Origin: DATKYQ01 sp035528415
Lineage (GTDB): Bacteria > Myxococcota > B64-G9
NCBI GenBank assembly: GCA_035528415.1
Contig: DATKYQ010000075.1
Span: forward strand, 1 to 64,000
Direction: 5' to 3'
Length of the DNA stretch: 64,000 nt
Part shown: in pieces, positions 59,283-64,000 of the stretch
Layout: each line of letters begins with the position of its first letter
Position numbering within the stretch: the first letter of the stretch is position 1
Made by a program: the position numbers and the translations under genes
Notes under the pieces: generated by a model
Seen by the model: only the letters and a program-made list of their open reading frames with translations
The model's database searches: none
Told to the model about the DNA's origin: nothing

Positions 59283-61214
59283 CTACGCTACGCCGGGCTC
59301 GGGTTCTGGTTCGGGCTTGGGGGCTACCTTCTTGCCGTTGCCGTCCTTGCGCTCGCCACCGATGGCCAGCTCTTCGGGACTGACCAGACGGGTTTCCAGA
59401 GGCCTGGGCCGATCGAGAGATTCTCCGCGGACTATTTTATCGACGTCCCCGCCCTCTAGTGTTTCGAAGATCAAAAGCGCCTCGGCCATGCGGTGCAATA
59501 TGTCCAGGTTCTCGGAGATTAGCTTGTGAACGTCTGTATACGCCTCCTCGACAATCTGACGCACCTCGCTATCGATCTCCTGGGCGGTCTGCTCGCTGTA
59601 GTCACGGTGCTGGGATATCTCGCGTCCCAGGAATATCTGTTCTTCCTTCTTGCCGAAAGACAGCGGGCCCAGCTTCTTGCTCATACCCCACTCGCAGACC
59701 ATCTTGCGGGCCAGGTCGGTGGCCTGTTCGATGTCCTGGCCGGCACCGGTGGTCTGTTCTTTGAGCACCAGTTCCTCGGCCACCCGCCCGCCGAGCAGCA
59801 CGCGAATGCGGTTGGTCGCGTATGTCTTCGAGGTCGTGTGCCGGTCTTCCACAGGAAGCTGCTGGGTGACACCCAGGGCAAGGCCGCGCGGGATGATGCT
59901 CACCTTGTGCACCGGATCGGCGCCGGGCAACAGATTGGCTACCAGGGCGTGCCCGCCCTCATGGTAGGCCGTCAGGCGCTTTTCCTGTTCGCTGATGATC
60001 ATCGACTTGCGCTCGGTGCCCATCATGACCTTGTCCTTGGCCATCTCGAACTCGCCCTGCCCTACGTCTATCTTGTCTGTCTTGGCCGCCAGCAGGGCGG
60101 CCTCGTTGACCAGGTTTTCCAAGTCGGCGCCGGAGAACCCAGGAGTGCCCCGGGCGATATCCTCGAGCTTCACTTCGGAACCAAGCGGCACCTTCCTGCA
60201 GTGCACCTGCAGGATACCGAGGCGGCCGCGCACATCGGGCCGAGGCACCACCACCCGGCGATCGAAGCGGCCGGGCCGCAGCAGGGCGGGATCCAGGACG
60301 TCGGGCCGGTTGGTGGCCGCCATCAGGATGACGCCCTCGTTTGACTCGAAGCCGTCCATCTCGACCAGCAACTGGTTCAGCGTCTGTTCACGTTCGTCAT
60401 GCCCCCCGCCCAGGCCGGCCCCGCGATGCCGCCCCACGGCGTCGAGTTCGTCGACGAAGACGATGCAGGGGGCGTGTTTCTTGCCCTGTTCGAACAGATC
60501 GCGCACCCTCGAAGCGCCGACGCCTACGAACATCTCGACGAAGTCGGAGCCCGAGATGCTGAAGAACGGCACTCCCGCCTCGCCCGCCACAGCCCGGGCC
60601 AGAAGCGTCTTGCCCGTGCCCGGAGGGCCCATCAACAAAACACCCTTGGGAATGCGCCCACCCAGGCGGGTGAATTTCTTGGGGCTCTTGAGGAACAGGA
60701 TGATTTCCTGCAGCTCCTCCTTGGCCTCATCGACGCCGGCAACGTCTTTGAATGTGACCTTGTTGGTCTGGGAATTCAACAGGCGCGCCTTGGACTTGCC
60801 GAAGGACATGGCCTTGCCGCCGCCCGCCTGGAGCTGGCGCATGAAGAAGATGAAGATGACGAACAGGAAGATCATCGGCAGCCAACTCAGCAGAGCCGAC
60901 TGCCAGAAGGGGTTCTCCTCTTCTTTTTCGACGCTGACAACCACCTTGTGTGTCTTCATGTCGCGAATGAGGTCATCGGTCAACAGGGCCCTGGTCTGGA
61001 AAGCCCGCTTGCCGCCGCCTTCCACGAACTCGCCGGAGATCTCTTTGCCCTTGATGACGACGTTGCGTACATTGTCTTTCTCGACCTCGTCCCAGAACTC
61101 GGAGAAGGAGATGACCTTGCCCTCCTGGGGAGAACTCGAGAAGATCTGGTAAAAGCTGATGAACATCGCGATCAGCAGAATCCAGAGAAGAATTGTCTTG
61201 TGGCTCTGCTTCAA
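59283..61214 (-). CDS. ftsH: ATP-dependent membrane metalloprotease FtsH
   Basis: A 643-residue AAA+ protease with two TM segments (about 9-26 and 105-125) around a periplasmic loop. Motifs present: GPPGTGKTLLARAVAGEAG (Walker A), FVDELDAVGRHRG (Walker B), LLRPGRFDRRVVVPRPD (SRH) and the zinc motif HEGGH in TAYHEGGHALV (usual HEAGH). The third zinc ligand region follows. It degrades membrane and regulatory proteins. The start is TTG 61214 with GAGG nine bases upstream, giving MKQSHKTILLW. Confidence 0.96.
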   Translation of the reverse strand: MKQSHKTILLWILLIAMFISFYQIFSSSPQEGKVISFSEFWDEVEKDNVRNVVIKGKEISGEFVEGGGKRAFQTRALLTDDLIRDMKTHKVVVSVEKEEENPFWQSALLSWLPMIFLFVIFIFFMRQLQAGGGKAMSFGKSKARLLNSQTNKVTFKDVAGVDEAKEELQEIILFLKSPKKFTRLGGRIPKGVLLMGPPGTGKTLLARAVAGEAGVPFFSISGSDFVEMFVGVGASRVRDLFEQGKKHAPCIVFVDELDAVGRHRGAGLGGGHDEREQTLNQLLVEMDGFESNEGVILMAATNRPDVLDPALLRPGRFDRRVVVPRPDVRGRLGILQVHCRKVPLGSEVKLEDIARGTPGFSGADLENLVNEAALLAAKTDKIDVGQGEFEMAKDKVMMGTERKSMIISEQEKRLTAYHEGGHALVANLLPGADPVHKVSIIPRGLALGVTQQLPVEDRHTTSKTYATNRIRVLLGGRVAEELVLKEQTTGAGQDIEQATDLARKMVCEWGMSKKLGPLSFGKKEEQIFLGREISQHRDYSEQTAQEIDSEVRQIVEEAYTDVHKLISENLDILHRMAEALLIFETLEGGDVDKIVRGESLDRPRPLETRLVSPEELAIGGERKDGNGKKVAPKPEPEPEPGVA

Positions 61215-61294
61215 AAAACGTCACCTCACGGACAACAGGCATTATAGGTCTCGTCCCAGGGTGCGTCAAGCGCGGAAATCGAGCATTTCTCCAT

Positions 61295-61714
61295 TCATGG
61301 CCCGTTTCTGCCCATAAAGCACAGGTAGGGGCGCATAATCGCCAGGCGCTTGGCGGCGATTCCCCGCACCACCAGTAAATCGTCGAGCGAGTCGAAGCCA
61401 TGCCTGCTCTGCCTGGCCCGCACTATCCCCTTTGCGAGATATGGACCTATGCCCGGAATGGCCGTCAGATCATCCACGGAGGCGCTGTCTATGGGAATGC
61501 GCAGGCCAAGAAGCAGGCGCTGGCGGGCGGTGATGTTTTTCGGCCCGGCCAGGCAGTGTGAGCTTTTTTCCTGTGTTGGTTCTGATGTGCTCAGCCCTGA
61601 ACCATTGGCAGGAGCAGTGGCGGATGAAGGCTCGAACAGCCCCGCTGCCGAGAGCAAGAGCAATACAACGAATATTCCGGCTTCCTGCCTTGTTCCCATG
61701 ATGAGTGACATCAT
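61295..61714 (-). CDS. ComEA-like helix-hairpin-helix protein
   Basis: Up to 139 residues. It has an N-terminal hydrophobic segment (GIFVVLLLLSAAGLFE), a Ser/Thr/Pro linker, then one helix-hairpin-helix pair at about 77-125 (SVDDLTAIPGIGPYLAKGIV). The HhH binds DNA non-specifically; exported ComEA-type proteins act in DNA uptake. Possible starts are ATG 61714, 61711 and 61699, none with a clear ribosome binding site. The first two lie inside the 38-bp inverted repeat, so 61699 may be the real start. Confidence 0.75.
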   Translation of the reverse strand: MMSLIMGTRQEAGIFVVLLLLSAAGLFEPSSATAPANGSGLSTSEPTQEKSSHCLAGPKNITARQRLLLGLRIPIDSASVDDLTAIPGIGPYLAKGIVRARQSRHGFDSLDDLLVVRGIAAKRLAIMRPYLCFMGRNGP

Positions 61715-61745
61715 TTTACATTTTTAGAAAAATGTAAAATGATGT
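61708..61745. repeat. Perfect 38-bp inverted repeat between divergent genes
   Basis: ACATCATTTTACATTTTT, then AG, then AAAAATGTAAAATGATGT: two 18-base arms with no mismatch. It is very AT-rich in a GC-rich contig and lies 28 bases before the hutI ATG, at the 5' end of the ComEA-like gene. Within each arm CATTTT is itself repeated. It looks like a dimeric operator covering both promoters. Confidence 0.85.
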
Positions 61746-61773
61746 AATCAGTTCTCGATCTTGGGAGGGTGTA

Positions 61774-63081
61774 TTGATGGAGCATGCAGACCTGGCCATC
61801 AGGAACATCGGCCAGCTATTGACCATGGATCCGGCATCCGGCGGCCGGGGAGACGCCGCTGCGGATCCGGTGGCGGGCCTGGGGCTCGTCATCAACGCGG
61901 CCGTGGCAATTAAGGGCGAGCGCATCCTGTGGACCGGTCGCGAGAGAGAGTTAGCGGCGGCCGTATCAATCGACGCCAAAACCGTAAGCATAGATGCCGG
62001 GGGCTCGGCCGCCATGCCCGGTCTAATTGACTGCCACACCCACTCGGTCTTCGCCGGTTCGCGCGCCCACGAGTTCGCCCGCCGCATCTCGGGCGCCGGC
62101 TACGAGGAGATCCTGGCAGAGGGCTTCGGCATCCATGCCACCGTCCGGGCGACCCGCGAGGCCTCCGAAGAAACGCTGGCGTCCTTGCTGTCCGTCCGCC
62201 TCGACTCCTTTCTCTCAATGGGTGTCACAACGGTCGAGATAAAAAGCGGCTACGGGCTCGATTTGCCCTCCGAACTGAAAATGCTGAAGGTGGTCTCCGA
62301 GGTGGGCCGCAGGCACCATGTCGACCTGGTACCGACATTCCTCGGAGCCCATACCCTGCCCGTCGAGTATCGCAGGCAGCGCAGGAAGTACCTCGACCTG
62401 GTGATCGCAGAGATGATCCCCGCGGTCAGCGAGCAGGGTCTGGCGCGCTTCTGCGACGTATTCTGCGAGCAGGGCGCCTTCGATCTGACAGAGTCGCGCA
62501 GGGTTCTTGAGGCGGGCATCGCCCACGGCCTCAAACCCAAGCTGCACGCCGAACAACTCACCCGCAGCGGGTCTGTCGAGTTGGCCGTGGAACTCGGCGC
62601 CTCTTCCGTCGATCATCTCGAACAAGTGAATGACCAGGACGCCAAAATCCTGGCCGCGAGCGACACCGTCGCCGTACTGCTGCCCGGCGCCACCTACTTT
62701 TTGGGAAAAAAGAGATACGCCCCCGGACGTCTGCTGTGCGACGCAGGATGCGCCGTGGCCGTCTCGACCGACTTCAACCCCGGCTCGTGCATGAGCGAGA
62801 ACCTGCCCCTGATGCTCAACATGGCTTGCCTTCAAAACGGCCTCTACCCGCGCGAGGCGCTCCTGGGGGCCACCCGCTGGGCGGCCGGGGCGCTTGCCCT
62901 CTCGGGCGAGCAGGGATCGCTACTACCCGGCATGCAGGCCGACTTGCTGGTACTCGACTCTCCCGACTACCGCAACCTGATCTACCATTTCGGCAGAGGG
63001 CACACTCGGATGGTAATCAAGCGAGGCAAGTTGGTCTACCAGGCACCTGAAAAAGACGTCCGGAAAGTCTCCAATGTCTAA
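61774..63081 (+). CDS. hutI: Imidazolonepropionase
   Basis: A 435-residue amidohydrolase-fold enzyme of histidine breakdown (imidazolone-5-propionate to formiminoglutamate). The metal motif is in PGLIDCHTHSVFAGSR. TTVEIKSGYGLD, FLGAHTLPVEY, KLHAEQLTRSG and STDFNPGSCMSENLPLMLN are family-typical. GGGAGG lies eight bases before the ATG. No hutH, hutU or hutG is in the window, so the pathway genes are elsewhere. The 38-bp inverted repeat just upstream may control it. It converges with tsaE, and the stop codons overlap. Confidence 0.93.
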   Translation: MMEHADLAIRNIGQLLTMDPASGGRGDAAADPVAGLGLVINAAVAIKGERILWTGRERELAAAVSIDAKTVSIDAGGSAAMPGLIDCHTHSVFAGSRAHEFARRISGAGYEEILAEGFGIHATVRATREASEETLASLLSVRLDSFLSMGVTTVEIKSGYGLDLPSELKMLKVVSEVGRRHHVDLVPTFLGAHTLPVEYRRQRRKYLDLVIAEMIPAVSEQGLARFCDVFCEQGAFDLTESRRVLEAGIAHGLKPKLHAEQLTRSGSVELAVELGASSVDHLEQVNDQDAKILAASDTVAVLLPGATYFLGKKRYAPGRLLCDAGCAVAVSTDFNPGSCMSENLPLMLNMACLQNGLYPREALLGATRWAAGALALSGEQGSLLPGMQADLLVLDSPDYRNLIYHFGRGHTRMVIKRGKLVYQAPEKDVRKVSNV

Positions 63082-63548
63082 AGTTCTTCTTTGAGTTTCG
63101 AAACCAACACCATGCCGCGACTGTCTTCTCCCTCGATGTAAAGTCGGCGACTTGTATCGTCAACGATCTCGAGGCTGACAGTCAGCCCACTGCCCGGGCG
63201 GGCCTTTGCAATGCGTTCGAACCACTCGACGACGCACACTCCGTCCCCATAGACAAGCTCGTCGTAACCTATTTCGGCGAGTTCATCAGAACTCATCAAC
63301 CTGTAAAGATCCAGGTGGTGAACCGGCAGGCGACCCGGGTAGCTCTGGTAAATCACGTAGGTGGGGCTGGTGACCGCAACCCGCTCGTCCACACCGGCTC
63401 CCAGCGCCAGCCCCTGCACCAGGCAGGTCTTTCCGGCCCCCAACTCGCCGGTCAGCCCAATCCAATCACCCGGCAGGCTCATCTTGCCCAACCGACGCCC
63501 TAACGCGCGGGTCTCCAAGGCCGAGTTAGTGAAAATCTCAAGGCTCAT
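63078..63548 (-). CDS. tsaE: tRNA threonylcarbamoyladenosine ATPase TsaE
   Basis: A 156-residue P-loop protein with GELGAGKTCLVQG (Walker A), TSPTYVIYQSY and VHHLDLYRL (Walker B region), and DELVYGDGVCVVEW. It supports t6A formation at A37 of ANN-decoding tRNAs together with TsaB and TsaD. Its start overlaps the 3' end of nnrD by 11 bases, a gene order common in bacteria. Confidence 0.95.
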   Translation of the reverse strand: MSLEIFTNSALETRALGRRLGKMSLPGDWIGLTGELGAGKTCLVQGLALGAGVDERVAVTSPTYVIYQSYPGRLPVHHLDLYRLMSSDELAEIGYDELVYGDGVCVVEWFERIAKARPGSGLTVSLEIVDDTSRRLYIEGEDSRGMVLVSKLKEEL

Positions 63549-64000
63549 CCACGTCCCGAATGGACTCGTATCCCAGCACTACTTCGCCCAGCATTTCGAT
63601 GATGTCGCCTGCAATTAGAGCGTGCTGTCCCCTTTGCAACGCCACCCGGTCACCAGCCTGCCCATGTAGATAAGCCCCCAGACAGGCTGCATCCAGGGCC
63701 GAAAGCCCCTGGGCGACGAAGCCTGCGATGATCCCGGTCAAGACGTCGCCCGTGCCGCCCGATGCCATGCCTGGATTGCCCGTGGGAACCACGTAGGCCA
63801 CACCACCGGGGTCGGCAACTATCGTTCCGGCACCTTTCAGCACCACCAGGCAGCCATGTGCGTTAGCGAGTCGTCTGGCGGCGGCCAGCCTGTCGTTCTG
63901 CACCTCGGCCGTCGTCACCTCCAGCAGGCGGGCCATCTCTCCCGGGTGCGGCGTCAAGATACGCGGATATTCGCACTTCGCAATCAGATCCAGGTGCCCG
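63538..64000 (-). CDS. nnrD: NAD(P)HX dehydratase, 3' part (runs off the window)
   Basis: The C-terminal 153 residues are present and the frame is open to the window edge (GHLDLIAKCEYPRI precedes TPHPGEMARLL). VVLKGAGTIVADP, NPGMASGGTGDVLTGIIAG and LGAYLHGQAGD are the ADP-dependent NAD(P)HX dehydratase (YjeF/ribokinase-like) signatures. It repairs hydrated NAD(P)H. Whether the N-terminal epimerase domain is fused cannot be seen. Confidence 0.93.
   Translation of the reverse strand, partial: GHLDLIAKCEYPRILTPHPGEMARLLEVTTAEVQNDRLAAARRLANAHGCLVVLKGAGTIVADPGGVAYVVPTGNPGMASGGTGDVLTGIIAGFVAQGLSALDAACLGAYLHGQAGDRVALQRGQHALIAGDIIEMLGEVVLGYESIRDVDEP

Noticed and set aside
1..64000. CRISPR arrays, insertion sequences, phage genes, rRNA and tRNA
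   Set aside because: No spaced direct repeats, transposase or integrase motifs, phage structural genes or RNA gene signatures were found on reading either strand.

Overview
The window looks like a contig from a GC-rich deltaproteobacterial or myxobacterial lineage (Myxococcota or a relative; nothing here fixes the genus). The reasons are the outer-membrane beta-barrels of the myxobacterial type, two proteins with an AgmX/PglI-type C-terminal domain, a Pkn-type Ser/Thr kinase with a PEGA-like tail, FecR/VIT/VWA lipoproteins, many TPR lipoproteins, and a split carboxylase operon resembling the leucine-degradation set.

The main result is two paralogous envelope-machine clusters on opposite strands. 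Cluster A (about 18002 down to 6611, minus strand) reads, in order of transcription: beta-barrel, beta-barrel, TPR protein, giant TPR protein, TPR lipoprotein, about 90-residue exported protein, FHA + AgmX/PglI protein, beta-barrel. This is the A-B-C-D-E-F-G-H order I recall for the Myxococcus xanthus Glt gliding and Nfs spore-coat clusters. Cluster B (34213 to 46950, plus strand) repeats the order with added lipoproteins, an SH3 domain on the first barrel, and a G-type protein that has lost the FHA domain. No TolQR/MotAB-like (AglRQS) motor gene is in the window.

Around cluster A, upstream genes (22891 to 18192, minus) encode a Ser/Thr kinase, a coiled-coil protein, a lipoprotein and a solitary ribosomal protein L3. 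Downstream (6556 to 385, minus) are three overlapping genes: a REC-GAF-PAS-HK-REC-REC-GGDEF hybrid, a Cache/HAMP histidine kinase and a FecR protein. Directly after them lies a sigma70-like promoter, a leader resembling a GEMM-I (cyclic dinucleotide) riboswitch, an intrinsic terminator, and the start of a secreted protein gene (1-388, minus).

Between the clusters are a membrane protein (23094, plus), a GH13 alpha-amylase with a 51-residue basic protein gene in front of it, and a seven-gene operon (34052 to 26161, minus) ending at a clear terminator. That operon encodes an isovaleryl-CoA dehydrogenase-like enzyme, a degenerate acyl-CoA dehydrogenase, carboxyltransferase, biotin carboxylase, biotin carrier, enoyl-CoA hydratase and a BKACE-family enzyme. 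It looks like leucine/isovalerate breakdown, but no HMG-CoA lyase is present.

The right third is mostly housekeeping: eno, a conserved small acidic protein behind a sigma54-like promoter, an XRE-cupin regulator, an SRPBCC protein, lipA, a zinc-ribbon protein, recG, a TPR lipoprotein, greA, a large FecR-VIT-VWA-TPR lipoprotein, ftsH, a ComEA-like protein, hutI, tsaE and the 3' part of nnrD. A perfect 38-bp inverted repeat separates the ComEA-like gene from hutI. No tRNA, rRNA, CRISPR array, insertion sequence or phage gene was seen. No gene-free stretch exceeds 300 bases.
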